From Prado023 sp964418695 (GTDB taxonomy: Bacteria > Actinomycetota > Actinomycetes > S36-B12 > CAIYMF01), in NCBI GenBank assembly GCA_964418695.1, contig CAYQMN010000007.1, positions 1-64,000 of the forward strand: a stretch of DNA of 64,000 nucleotides, in the 5' to 3' direction. The notes under the pieces are model-generated. The model did not search any database. It was not told where the DNA came from and saw nothing but the letters and a program-made list of their open reading frames with translations. The position numbers and the translations under genes are program-made. Of the stretch, positions 51,231 through 60,400 are shown in pieces; positions within the stretch are counted from its first letter, which is position 1; each line of letters opens with the position of its first letter.

Positions 51231-52765
51231 TGTCCCTGGCGCGGGTGCATGGGGTCGTGGTCAGCGGTGTCGAGGCTCATGTGGTGGAGGTCGAGGCGCA
51301 CCTGTCGGCCGGCCTGCCCGGGATGAGCATCGTCGGGCTGGCCGACACCGCCGTCGGCGAGGCGCGGGACCGAGTGCGCGCGGCCGTGCTCAACAGCGGG
51401 GCGCGCTGGCCGGAGCGCCGGATCACGGTCGGGCTGTCGCCGGCATCGCTGCACAAGCGCGGCTCCGGGCTGGACCTGGCCATCGCCACCGCCGTGCTCG
51501 CCGCCGACGGCCAGCTGCCCGCCGAGGATCTGGGCGACGCGATCCTGTTCGGCGAGCTGGGGCTGGATGGGCGAGTCCGTCCGGTGCGCGGCGCGGTGGT
51601 CGCGGCCGTGGCGGCGCACAAGGCGGGGCGGGGTCGCGTCGTGGTCCCGGCGGCCAGCGCGGCCGAGGCCGCGGTGGTGCCAGACGTGCAGGCCCTGGGG
51701 GTGACGTGCCTGCGGCACTGGGCGGCGGTGCTCACCGGCGCCGAGTCCGGCGACCCCGAGGCGGTGGGCGACGCCAGGTCGGTGGGCGCCCCGTCCGATG
51801 CCCCGGAGTCGGCACTCGACCTCGCCGACGTGCGGGGCCAGGCAGAGGCGGTCGCCGCGCTGGAGGTGGTGGCCGCCGGCGGTCACCACCTGGCCATGAC
51901 CGGGCGGCCCGGGGTGGGCAAGACGATGATCGCTCGCCGGCTGCCCACGATCCTGCCGGACCTCGACGACGCCGACGCGCTGGCGGTCACCTCCATCCGA
52001 TCGGTCGTCGCCGACGTGTCGGGGCTCGTGCGCCGGCCCCCGTTCCAGGCGCCGCACCACACCGCAACCGTCCCCGCCCTGGTCGGCGGCGGCCGGGGCG
52101 GGCAGCCGTACCCGGGCTCGGTGACCCTCGCCCATGGCGGGGTCCTCTTCCTCGACGAGGCCGCCGAGTTCGGCTCGGCGTGCCTGGAGGCGCTGCGCCA
52201 GCCCCTGGAGGAGGGCGTGATCACGATCGCCCGGGCCGGCTTCACCGCCTCGATGCCGGCCCGGTTCCAGCTGGTGCTGGCGGCCAACCCGTGCCCGTGC
52301 GGGTTCGGCGACGGGGCCGGCCAGGGCTGCTCGTGCCGCTCGACGGACCGGCGGCGGTACCTGGGGCGACTGTCCGGACCGATCATGGACCGCATCGACG
52401 TGCGCCTGGCGCTGGCGCCGCCAGGCCGGGCCGTGTGGGCCCTCGACAGCGTCCCCGAGTCCTCGGCGACGGTCCGCCAGCGGGTGTGCCAGGCGCGCGA
52501 GCGAGCAGGGCGTCGGGCGGCGCGGCTGGAGCTGCCGCATGCCCTCCCGGTCACCTACCCGGGGGCGATGATGCGCGCCGGGCTCGCGCCGAGCCGGGAG
52601 GCGGGCGACCTGCTCGCCCACGGGGTGGGCACCGGACGGCTCAGCGCCCGGGGGGCCGACCGAGCCCTGCGCGTGGCCTGGACGCTGGCCGACCTGACCG
52701 GGGTCGATCAACCGGGTGTCCAGGAGGTCGGCCGTGCGCTGACGCTGCGGGGGGTGGCCGCGTGA
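51230..52765 (+). CDS. comM: YifB/ComM family AAA+ ATPase (Mg chelatase-like)
   Basis: 511-residue hexameric helicase promoting branch migration in natural transformation. N-terminal Lon-like domain (SLARVHGVVVSGVEAHVVEVE, GLPGMSIVGLADTAVGEARDR), Walker A TGRPGVGKTMIARRLP, Walker B GVLFLDEAAEF, ANPCPCGFGDG zinc-type Cys set with CSC, and a C-terminal Mg-chelatase domain. Overlaps yraN (TGATG) and dprA (GTGA); the pair is the usual competence-like module, although actinobacterial uptake genes are not in the window. Confidence 0.94.
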   Translation: MSLARVHGVVVSGVEAHVVEVEAHLSAGLPGMSIVGLADTAVGEARDRVRAAVLNSGARWPERRITVGLSPASLHKRGSGLDLAIATAVLAADGQLPAEDLGDAILFGELGLDGRVRPVRGAVVAAVAAHKAGRGRVVVPAASAAEAAVVPDVQALGVTCLRHWAAVLTGAESGDPEAVGDARSVGAPSDAPESALDLADVRGQAEAVAALEVVAAGGHHLAMTGRPGVGKTMIARRLPTILPDLDDADALAVTSIRSVVADVSGLVRRPPFQAPHHTATVPALVGGGRGGQPYPGSVTLAHGGVLFLDEAAEFGSACLEALRQPLEEGVITIARAGFTASMPARFQLVLAANPCPCGFGDGAGQGCSCRSTDRRRYLGRLSGPIMDRIDVRLALAPPGRAVWALDSVPESSATVRQRVCQARERAGRRAARLELPHALPVTYPGAMMRAGLAPSREAGDLLAHGVGTGRLSARGADRALRVAWTLADLTGVDQPGVQEVGRALTLRGVAA

Positions 52766-53853
52766 TCGACGAGCGGATCGCGCGGGTGGTCCTGAGCAGC
52801 CTGGTCGAGCCGGCGGTGGCGGGCCCGGCCGCTCTGGTGGCCGAGCATGGCGCCGCCGAGGCCGTGCACCGGATCAGGAGGATGAGGCGGGTCCGTGGTG
52901 GCCTCGCACCCGACGACGCCGCCGCGATGATCGCGCAGATGGCCGGGCGCGGAGTGCGCCTGCTGGTGCCCGATGACCCGGAGTGGCCCAGCCAGGTCGA
53001 GGACCTGCCCGAGCCTCCGCTGTGCCTGTGGGTGCGCGGGCCGCTGGACCTGCGCGCAGCCGCGCTGCGGTCGGTCGCGATCGTGGGTTCGCGGGCATGC
53101 ACCGCCTACGGCGAGCAGGCAACGACCCAGATCGCCGGTGGCCTGGCCGACCTCGCGTGGTCGGTGATCTCGGGGGCGGCGTTCGGCATCGACGCGGTGG
53201 CACACCGGGCGGCGCTGGGCGTCCAGGCAGCGACGGTGGCGGTGCTGGCCGGGGGCGTCGACATCCCGTACCCGAGGGCGCACGAGCCGCTGATCGCGCG
53301 GATCGGCGACGTCGGAGCCGTCGTCTCGGAGTGTCCGCCGGGTGGTCAGCCGCTGCGGCATCGGTTCCTGGCGCGCAACCGGCTGATCGCGGCGCTGAGC
53401 AGGGGGACCGTCGTGGTCGAGGCGGCGCACCGCAGCGGGGCGCTGGCCACCGCGGCGCGGGCCGACGAACTGGGCCGGATCGTCATGGCGGTCCCCGGCC
53501 CGATCACGTCGATGGCCAGCGCTGGCACCAATCGGCTCCTGCACGAGCAGGTGGCCCGGGCTGTGGCCAGCCCCGAGCAGGTGCTGAGCCTGCTGACCGG
53601 GGCGGGCCTCGCCGAGTCCGCTGCGGGCGCACGAGGTGAGGGTGCCGGCGTCGGTGGGGGCGCGGGCCGAGCGGAGCCGACCGGCCTCCTGGGCGACGTG
53701 CTCGCGGCGCTGCCCCGGCGCGGCGGGCGCTCCATCGAGGAGGTCGCGGCCCGATCGGGGATACCCCAGATCACCTGCCTGGCCCAGCTCGGGGTCCTTG
53801 AGCTGCAGGGACACGCGCAGCGAGGAAGCGCCGGTTGGCGTCGAGTGGGCTGA
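52762..53853 (+). CDS. dprA: DNA processing protein DprA
   Basis: 363-residue RecA loader protecting incoming single-stranded DNA. Rossmann-like core: SVAIVGSRACTAYGEQ, VISGAAFGIDAVAHRAAL, VAVLAGGVDIPYPRAHEPL, FLARNRLIAALSRGTVVVEA. The C-terminal winged-helix region (SIEEVAARSGIPQITCLAQLGVLEL) follows a Gly/Ala-rich linker. GTG 52762 overlaps the comM stop (GTGA). Confidence 0.94.
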   Translation: MIDERIARVVLSSLVEPAVAGPAALVAEHGAAEAVHRIRRMRRVRGGLAPDDAAAMIAQMAGRGVRLLVPDDPEWPSQVEDLPEPPLCLWVRGPLDLRAAALRSVAIVGSRACTAYGEQATTQIAGGLADLAWSVISGAAFGIDAVAHRAALGVQAATVAVLAGGVDIPYPRAHEPLIARIGDVGAVVSECPPGGQPLRHRFLARNRLIAALSRGTVVVEAAHRSGALATAARADELGRIVMAVPGPITSMASAGTNRLLHEQVARAVASPEQVLSLLTGAGLAESAAGARGEGAGVGGGAGRAEPTGLLGDVLAALPRRGGRSIEEVAARSGIPQITCLAQLGVLELQGHAQRGSAGWRRVG

Positions 53854-53869
53854 GGCGTGCGGCCACCCT

Positions 53870-53935
53870 GTCGGATTCAGTGGTCAGAATCCGACAGACA
53901 GACGTCGGAATCCGACACCTAAGTCGGATTCCGAC
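53870..53935. repeat. Cluster of GTCGGAATCCGAC palindromes after dprA
   Basis: GTCGGATTC (53870-53878) with GAATCCGAC (53887-53895) as a spaced inverted repeat, then contiguous palindromes GTCGGAATCCGAC (53904-53916) and GTCGGATTCCGAC (53923-53935). The first is 17 nt after the dprA stop. Confidence 0.85.
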
Positions 53936-53949
53936 CACGGAGTTCCGCG

Positions 53950-54070
53950 CCGCGGGCCGCGGGCCGCGGGCCGCGGCGGGGGCTGGGGCGGGGCGGGGGC
54001 TGGGGCGGGGCTACGGCGGGGGCAGGGGCGGGGCTACGGCGGGGGCAGGGGCGGGGCTACGGCGGGGGCT
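53950..54070. repeat. GC microsatellites: CCGCGGG x4 and 23-bp unit x3
   Basis: Four CCGCGGG units at 53950-53976, then G-rich sequence, then three exact or near-exact 23-bp units at 54002-54024, 54025-54047 and 54048-54070. The G-rich plus strand has many G-runs and could form quadruplexes. With the preceding palindromes this fills the 301-bp dprA-HTH_42 gap; frames across it are repeat artefacts. Confidence 0.8.
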
Positions 54071-54154
54071 GGGGCGGCGGTGGGGGCGGGGACGAAAGGG
54101 GAAGGGCAGGGACGACTGCTCCGTGGCGTCGGGTCGCTCTGACAGGATTCGCGG

Positions 54155-55345
54155 GTGCGCGTGGTCACCGACGAGGAGCGACGGGCGCGGCTGGGTCGGC
54201 GGCACGGGCTGGCTGGTGAGCACCGGTACGACTCCGTGCTGGCGGCGACGACCGCGATGACCGTGCTGCATGCGACCGAGCCGCCCAGCGTGCATCTCGC
54301 CCTCTCGGCCCGGGTGCGTGAGGTCACCGTCGCCGACGTGGAGGCGGCGCTCTACGAGCGGCGCAGCGTGGTCAAGCAGCTGGCGATGCGCCGGACCCTG
54401 TTCGTGTTCCCGCGCGACCTGCTGCCCGCGGCATGGGGGAGTGCCGCCGCGCGCACCGCGGCCACCACCGGCCGGGCGCTGGTCCGCGAGCTGGAGCGTG
54501 CCGGGGCGACCGGCGACGCAGAAGGGTGGCTCGAGCACGCGCGCGCCGAGGTGCTGGCCCTGCTCGGCGGGCCGGGAGCGCCCATGCTGTCCGCGGTGCA
54601 GGTCCGCGAGGCGATCCCGATGCTGCAGACGAGGGTCGTGGTCTCGCCGGGCACGAAGTACGAGGTCGAGCTGCCGATGGCGCCGCGGGTCCTGACCTGG
54701 CTCGGGGCACGCGGCGACGTGCTGCGCACGCTCAACGACGGGCACTGGCGCACGCCACGGCCGCTGTGGGCGCGCACGGAGGACTGGCTGGGCGAGCGGC
54801 TGCCCCGTTCGGCCGCCGCGGCAGGCTACGAGGAGCTGGTGCGGCGCTGGCTGTGGACGTTCGGACCGGCGACCGAGCAGGACCTCGTGTGGTGGCTGGG
54901 CTCGACGCGCACCGACGCCCGGCGAGCCCTGCGCGACCTGGGCGCGGTGGCGGTCCTTCTGGAGTCCGGTCAGTCCGGCTGGCTGCTGCCCGACGACCTG
55001 GACCTCGAGCCCGGCGTCGCGCCGTGGGCCGCGCTCCTGCCGACCTTGGATCCCACGACGATGGGCTGGAAGCAGCGCGACTTCTACCTCGACCCGGACC
55101 TGGTGCCCTTCCTGGTGGACACGGCCGGCAACGCCGGGCCGACGGCGTGGGTGGACGGCCGGATCGTGGGCACGTGGATCCAGGACGAGGGCGCCCAGGT
55201 GAGCCTGGTCCTGCGCCGGGACGTCACCGCCGACCAGCGTCGGCTGCTCGACCGCGAGGCGCAGCGGCTCACCGCGTTCCTCGACGGACAGGTCATCGCC
55301 AGCATCTACGCCGCCCGCCTGCGCAAGGGCATGCCCCTGACCTGA
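54155..55345 (+). CDS. HTH_42-family winged-helix protein (AlkZ-like superfamily)
   Basis: 396 residues related in fold to the AlkZ/YcaQ group but of another subfamily; no QxD or QxQ motif is seen at the expected place. Segments: VREVTVADVEAALYERRSVVKQLAMRRTLFVF, EELVRRWLWTFGPATEQDLVWWLG, MGWKQRDFYLDPDLVPFLVD and VDGRIVGTWIQ. GTG 54155 has a possible -10 CAGGAT (54143-54148) 6 nt upstream, so it may be leaderless; GTG 54161 is an alternative. Its 3' end is duplicated in tandem beyond the stop. DNA binding is inferred; glycosylase activity is uncertain. Confidence 0.8.
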   Translation: MRVVTDEERRARLGRRHGLAGEHRYDSVLAATTAMTVLHATEPPSVHLALSARVREVTVADVEAALYERRSVVKQLAMRRTLFVFPRDLLPAAWGSAAARTAATTGRALVRELERAGATGDAEGWLEHARAEVLALLGGPGAPMLSAVQVREAIPMLQTRVVVSPGTKYEVELPMAPRVLTWLGARGDVLRTLNDGHWRTPRPLWARTEDWLGERLPRSAAAAGYEELVRRWLWTFGPATEQDLVWWLGSTRTDARRALRDLGAVAVLLESGQSGWLLPDDLDLEPGVAPWAALLPTLDPTTMGWKQRDFYLDPDLVPFLVDTAGNAGPTAWVDGRIVGTWIQDEGAQVSLVLRRDVTADQRRLLDREAQRLTAFLDGQVIASIYAARLRKGMPLT

Positions 55346-55439
55346 CCCGCGCCGTTGTCCGATGTGCGATGGTCCCCGCGACCGTCGGTGCCCGTGGCGG
55401 GCATGCCCCTGACCTGACCCGCGCCGTGGTGCGATGTGC
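55327..55439. repeat. 72-bp-spaced direct repeat spanning the stop codon of the HTH_42 gene
   Basis: 41-bp segments at 55327-55367 and 55399-55439 differ at only two visible positions. The first copy includes the gene's end (GMPLT-stop). The 72-bp offset keeps the second GMPLT-stop in the same frame. Confidence 0.8.
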
Positions 55440-55497
55440 CCCGTCGCGTAGGCGCCCAGGCTCTGCCCACGTGCAGACCTCGAAGGCCAGCCACCCG

Positions 55498-55517
55498 CCG
55501 GTCGAGCCCGTCGATAC
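55498..55517 (+). repeat. Degenerate copy of the dispersed GTCGAGCTGGTCGA element
   Basis: CCGGTCGAGCCCGTCGATAC resembles the copies at 26021-26040 and 42427-42446, with two changes in the 14-bp core. Lies just after the hmuV-like stop. Confidence 0.45.
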
Positions 55518-55531
55518 CCGCACCAGCGTGG

Positions 55532-56305
55532 TCAATACGCCGCGCGAACCGGCCGTACTGCGAGCCGTCCGGATGCTTCCACGGTCACTGCGACCGGCCA
55601 CCCGTAGACCCGCTGCAGCAACGCAGGATCCAATGCCGTCGCCGGCGGACCGTCGGCGACCGCGCTGCCGCCGTCCAGGATCACGATGCGGTCGGCGTAC
55701 GAGGCGGCGACGTCCAGGTCGTGCAGCACCACGAGCACCGCCGCGCCGCCCCGCGCGCTGTCGCGAAGTGTGGTCATCACCGACTCCTGGTGCGAGAGGT
55801 CCAGCGCCGCGGTCGGCTCGTCGAGCAGCAGGACCCCGGTCTCCTGGGCCAGCACCCGCGCCAGCGCGACCCGGGCGCGCTCGCCGCCGGAGAGCTGGGT
55901 GACCGGACGTTCGCGCAGGTGCTCGGCATCGACCCGCTCCAGCGCCGCGGCGACGGCCTGCGCGTCCTGATCCGGGGTCGAGTGGTTCCGCCAGGGAGAG
56001 CGCCCCAGCGCGACCACCTGCTCGACCGTGAACGCGAACGAGACGTGGTTCTCCTGGGTCATGACCGCCCGCAGGCGAGCCCGCTGTGCCCGGTCCAGCG
56101 ACGCCAGCGGTCGCCCGGCCAGGAGGACCTCGCCCCGGACCGGCTTGCGATCCCCGGCCAGCACCTCAAGCAGGGTGGACTTCCCGCTGCCGTTCGGCCC
56201 GACGACCGCCACCAGCTCGCCGCTCTCGACGGCGACGCTGACCTCGTGCAGCACCGTTCGGGTGCTCCGCCGGGCGGACACGGAATGGGCACGCAGGCCG
56301 GTCAT
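55532..56305 (-). CDS. hmuV: Heme ABC transporter ATP-binding protein
   Basis: 257-residue ABC ATPase of the iron/heme type. Walker A VVGPNGSGKSTLLEVLAG, Q-loop MTQENHVSFAFTVEQVVALG, signature TQLSGGERARVALARVLA, Walker B VLLLDEPTAALDLSHQ, and VLHDLDVAASYADRI with the switch His. The start (ATG at 56305) overlaps the permease stop (ATGA). The symbol rests on the heme context; in isolation siderophore import would be equally possible. Confidence 0.9.
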   Translation of the reverse strand: MTGLRAHSVSARRSTRTVLHEVSVAVESGELVAVVGPNGSGKSTLLEVLAGDRKPVRGEVLLAGRPLASLDRAQRARLRAVMTQENHVSFAFTVEQVVALGRSPWRNHSTPDQDAQAVAAALERVDAEHLRERPVTQLSGGERARVALARVLAQETGVLLLDEPTAALDLSHQESVMTTLRDSARGGAAVLVVLHDLDVAASYADRIVILDGGSAVADGPPATALDPALLQRVYGWPVAVTVEASGRLAVRPVRAAY

Positions 56306-57369
56306 GCCCAGGCTCCCGTCGCCCGTCGCGTGCGCCGCAGCAGCACGAAGAAGTAAGGACCGCCGATCAGGGTGGTGAGCATCCCGATCGGCAGCTCGGC
56401 GCCGGGCACCAGGGTCCGGGCCAGCGTGTCGGCGACCAGAACGAGCAGCGCTCCACCCAGGGCACTGACCAGCAGCAGCATCCGGTGCGACGGCCCGATC
56501 GCGAGGCGGACCATGTGCGGGACGACCAGTCCGACGAAGCCGATCACGCCGGTGAAGGCCACGGTCGCGCCGGTGGCCAGCGCGACCAGCAGGATCGCCA
56601 CGCCGCGCAGCCGCTCGACGTGGACGCCGACGTGCTCGGCCTGCCGCTCGCCCAAGGCCAGCGCGTCCAGGCTGCGACCCAGGAACACCGCGATCGTGAC
56701 CGTCACCAGCACGACGGGCAGGACGATGGCGACTTCGTTCCAGCGCGTCCCGTTCAGCGATCCGAGCTGCCAGAAGACGATCTGCTCGCGGGAGGTGGTG
56801 TCGCCCAGCGTCATCAGCAGGGCCAGGCCCGCGCCGGAGAAGGCGGTGACGGCGATGCCGGTGAGGACCAGCGTGATGACCTCGGTGCGCCCGTCGGCCC
56901 GGGCCGCGGTGTAGACGAACAGCGTGGTGGCCAGCGCGGCCAGGAAGGCGGCGACGGCGACCGTCCATGGCCCGAACAGAGTCCAGCCGAAGACGATCGT
57001 GGCGGCCGCGCCGAGGGCCGCGCCGGAGGAGACGCCCACGATCCCCGGGTCGGCCAGTGGGTTGGCGAAGACGGCCTGCATGAGCGCTCCGCTGACCGCG
57101 AGCGCCGCGCCGACCAGGACCGAGAGCACGATGCGGGGCATCCGGACTGCCCAGACCGCGGCCTCCGCGGGGGTGTCGGCGCCCGACGGGCCAGCCAGCA
57201 GCGTGCGCGCGAGGTCCGGGATCGACAGGTTGAGCTGGCCCATCCCGGCGGCGATCCCCACGCCCAGGAGGACAGCCACGACCAGCGCGACGGCCACGCC
57301 GGCACCGCGTCGCGCGCGTGGCCGCACGGGCGCGATCGCCGATGGCATCGGCATTTGCGTCATTGGCAC
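56302..57369 (-). CDS. hmuU: Heme ABC transporter permease (FecCD family)
   Basis: About 355 residues with some nine or ten hydrophobic helices. Family marks: VRMPRIVLSVLVGAALAVSG, NPLADPGIVGVSSGAALGA, GVIGFVGLVVPHMVRLAIGP and ELPIGMLTTLIGGPYFFVLL. Start uncertain: GTG 57369 has GGAG (57377-57380) at 7-nt spacing; GTG 57375 and ATG 57363 are alternatives. Divergent from the htaA-like gene, with an iron-box-like sequence upstream. Confidence 0.9.
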   Translation of the reverse strand: MPMTQMPMPSAIAPVRPRARRGAGVAVALVVAVLLGVGIAAGMGQLNLSIPDLARTLLAGPSGADTPAEAAVWAVRMPRIVLSVLVGAALAVSGALMQAVFANPLADPGIVGVSSGAALGAAATIVFGWTLFGPWTVAVAAFLAALATTLFVYTAARADGRTEVITLVLTGIAVTAFSGAGLALLMTLGDTTSREQIVFWQLGSLNGTRWNEVAIVLPVVLVTVTIAVFLGRSLDALALGERQAEHVGVHVERLRGVAILLVALATGATVAFTGVIGFVGLVVPHMVRLAIGPSHRMLLLVSALGGALLVLVADTLARTLVPGAELPIGMLTTLIGGPYFFVLLRRTRRATGAWA

Positions 57370-57392
57370 AGTCACACTCCGACCGGGTGGGG

Positions 57393-57411
57393 TTAGGCAA
57401 GGCTACCCTTT
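57393..57411 (-). promoter_or_regulatory. Weak DtxR/IdeR-type iron box for hmuUV
   Basis: TTAGGCAAGGCTACCCTTT matches 14 of 19 positions of TTAGGTTAGSCTAACCTAA. It is 24 nt from the hmuU start and overlaps the likely promoter. Confidence 0.5.
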
Positions 57412-57448
57412 GGAGAATCGGGCACCACGAGATAGGGTCCGGGGGAAC

Positions 57449-57467
57449 TGAGGTTAGCCTCACCTAA
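57449..57467 (+). promoter_or_regulatory. Strong DtxR/IdeR-type iron box for the htaA-like operon
   Basis: TGAGGTTAGCCTCACCTAA matches 17 of 19 positions of the DtxR/IdeR consensus TTAGGTTAGSCTAACCTAA, 25 nt before GTG 57493. Predicts iron-dependent repression of the heme genes. Confidence 0.8.
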
Positions 57468-57492
57468 GCATCCCTCCCCACGAAGGACCCGA

Positions 57493-60400
57493 GTGAGTAT
57501 CCCGCGCAGTCTCCGAGCCCCCCTTGCCGTCGTGCTGACCGCACTGCTGGCCCTGATGTCGTTGCTGGTCGCGCTCCCGGGTGCGAGTGCCGCGGATGGT
57601 CCGGGCGTGAGCGTCAGCCCCGACACCGGCCTGGATGCCAGCCAGGACACCACGCTGACGATTCGTGGCAGCGGGTTCGTCGGGGCGGGCGCGGCCCTCG
57701 GCGCCTACGTGACGTTCGGCGCCAGCAGCCTCTGGCAGCCCGGCAGCGTGCCGCCCTCCGGGGGATGGGTGGCGCTTGGCTGGGTGCAGCCGCGCCAGAT
57801 CACCGACGGATCGTTCGAGACCACCCTGACCGTGCCGGCCGGGGCGATCGACCCGGACGGCTCGTTCGGCGTGGCCACGTTCGCCGCGCACGGACTCTCC
57901 GCGACCGACCGGACTCTGGACACCTGGACGCCGGTCGCCTTCGCGGCCGGCGAGCCGGAGCCGACGCCCAGTGCGGAGCCCACCAAGAGCGCCGAGCCGA
58001 CGCCGAGCACCGAGCCGGAGCCGAGTGTGGAGCCCACGTCGAGCGCCCAGCCGGAGCCGAGCTCCGAGCCGACGGCAACGGAAGTGCCGTCGGACGAGCC
58101 CACGGCCAGCGCCGAGCCCACCCGGAGCCCGGATCCCGAGCCGACCACCGGGCCCAGCGACGAGGCGACAGATGAGCCTTCCGGCGGTCCGTCGACGAGC
58201 GCGTCGCCGACGTCGGAGCCGTCGAGCGCGCCGGGTGCGGTGTTGTCGGTGTCGCCGGGGGTGTTGCCGGTGGGTGGTGGTGATCTGGTGGTGACTGGGT
58301 CTGGGTTCTCTGGGTCGGACATCTACGTGCAGGCGGGCTGGGTCAAGGATTCGTGGCGGCCGTCGCAGGGTGGGTTGTCGGGGACGGATCGCTCGTATGC
58401 GGCGGCTGCGGTGATCGGGTCGGTGTCGTATGCGACGGCGAGGTTCGACGGTGCGGGCGGGTTCGTGGTGACGTTGCCGGGGATCACGGCTGAGGCGTTG
58501 GAGGCCAAGCGGTTGGAGGGTGCGAGTCTGGCGGTGTTCACGGTCGCCACGGGCAGCGTTCCGCGGGCCGCGGACGAGACCAGCGCCGAGTTCGCGTTCG
58601 CGCCGGCCCCGGAGCCGGCGGTGTTGTCGGTGTCGCCGGGGGTGTTGCCGGTGGGTGGTGGTGATCTGGTGGTGACTGGGTCTGGGTTCTCTGGGTCGGA
58701 CATCTACGTGCAGGCGGGCTGGGTCAAGGATTCGTGGCGGCCGTCGCAGGGTGGGTTGTCGGGGACGGATCGCTCGTATGCGGCGGCTGCGGTGATCGGG
58801 TCGGTGTCGTATGCGACGGCGAGGTTCGACGGTGCGGGCGGGTTCGTGGTGACGTTGCCGGGGATCACGGCTGAGGCGTTGGAGGCCAAGCGGTTGGAGG
58901 GTGCGAGTCTGGCGGTGTTCACGGTCGCCACGGGCAGCGTTCCGCGGGCCGCGGACGAGACCAGCGCCGAGTTCGCGTTCGCGCCGGCCCCGGAGCCGGA
59001 GCCGACGGCATCGCCGACCGCCAGCCCTACCCCGGAGCCGACCCCGACTGCGACCCCGGAGCCGACCGCGACCCCGACTCCCGAGCCGACGACGCCGAGC
59101 GGCCCGGCCGTCTCGGTGACCCCGGCAACCGGGATCGACCCGGCCGTCACCACCACGCTGACCGTGGTGGGCAGCGGGTTCACCGGCGCCGGCGCCGCGA
59201 ACGGGCTGTACCTCGCGGTGGGCACGTCCGGCACCTGGCGTCCGGGCCAGGTGCCCGGATCGGAGGGCTGGGCGCTGACCTCCTGGCTGCCGCCGCAGGA
59301 CCTGGTCCGCGGGGCGTTCACCACGCAGGTGGAGATCCCGGCCGGCGCCCTGATCGCGGGTCAGGCGTACGGCCTGGCCACGTTCGCCGCCCACGGGCTG
59401 GCGGCTACCAACCGGACCATGGACACCTGGACTCCCCTGGCTCTGCGCTCGGACCTGGCGCCGGTCACGGTGACCACGACCAACCAGATCCTGTCGGCGA
59501 CCTCGCTGACCGCCGGCCAAGCGCTGACGGTGACCTCGTCGGTCGCCCCGGCGACGGCCCGCGGAACGCTGGCGCTGCTCGTCGACGGCGCTCCCGTGGC
59601 TTCCTCGACCACCGGTCAGCTCGGCCACCGGGTCACTGGCTTGGCCGAGGGGACCCACCAGGTCCGCACCACCTTCACCTCCGCCGACCCGAGCCGCTGG
59701 GCCAACTCGGCCAGCGCCTCCGCGCCGGTGTCGGTGTCTGCGAAGCCGGTGTCGCCGACGTCGCCGACCGGTCCGGCGACCGGCGGGACCGCTGCCGCCG
59801 GCGAGCTGCTGTGGGGAGTGAAGTCCAGCTTCCGCTCCTACGTGACCGGCCCGATCGCGCAGGGCACGATCTCGGTGAGCGGCGGTGCGGGCGCGCTCGC
59901 CGACGGGCGGTTCCGCTTCCCGCAGGCCAGCGCTGGGACTTCGACCTCGGCCGGCTACCGCGGCACGGTGACCTTCTCAGGACACCACGGCGAGCTCGCC
60001 CTGGGCATCGCGGCGCCGTCGGTCCGGATCGTCTCGGGCTCGCGCGCCGACCTCGTCGCGACCGTCGGTGGCGCCCGGATCACGCTGGCGACCCTGGATC
60101 TGGCGGCCGGCACGCGCACCACCGTGGACGGGGCCCAGCGCTGGTCGGGAGTGCCGACCCGGCTGACCACGGCCGGCGCGGGCGCGTTCGACGGCTTCTA
60201 CACCGCGGGCGAGCTGATGGACCCGGTGACGTTCACGATCGGCTCGCAGGCCTCCGCCTCGGCCAACGCGCCGGCTGCCGTGGTCGCCGGGGCCACCGGC
60301 ACCGCTGCCGAGACCGAGTCGAGCGAGATCCCGGCGGACCCGCCGAGCTCCACGGGGCTGACCGTCACCTGGTCCGGCGACGAGCTGGTGGCCGGGTCGA

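Noticed and set aside
54002..54070. CRISPR-like or coding repeat
   Set aside because: A 23-bp pure tandem array without spacers; the frames across it encode only Gly/Ala/Arg repeats.
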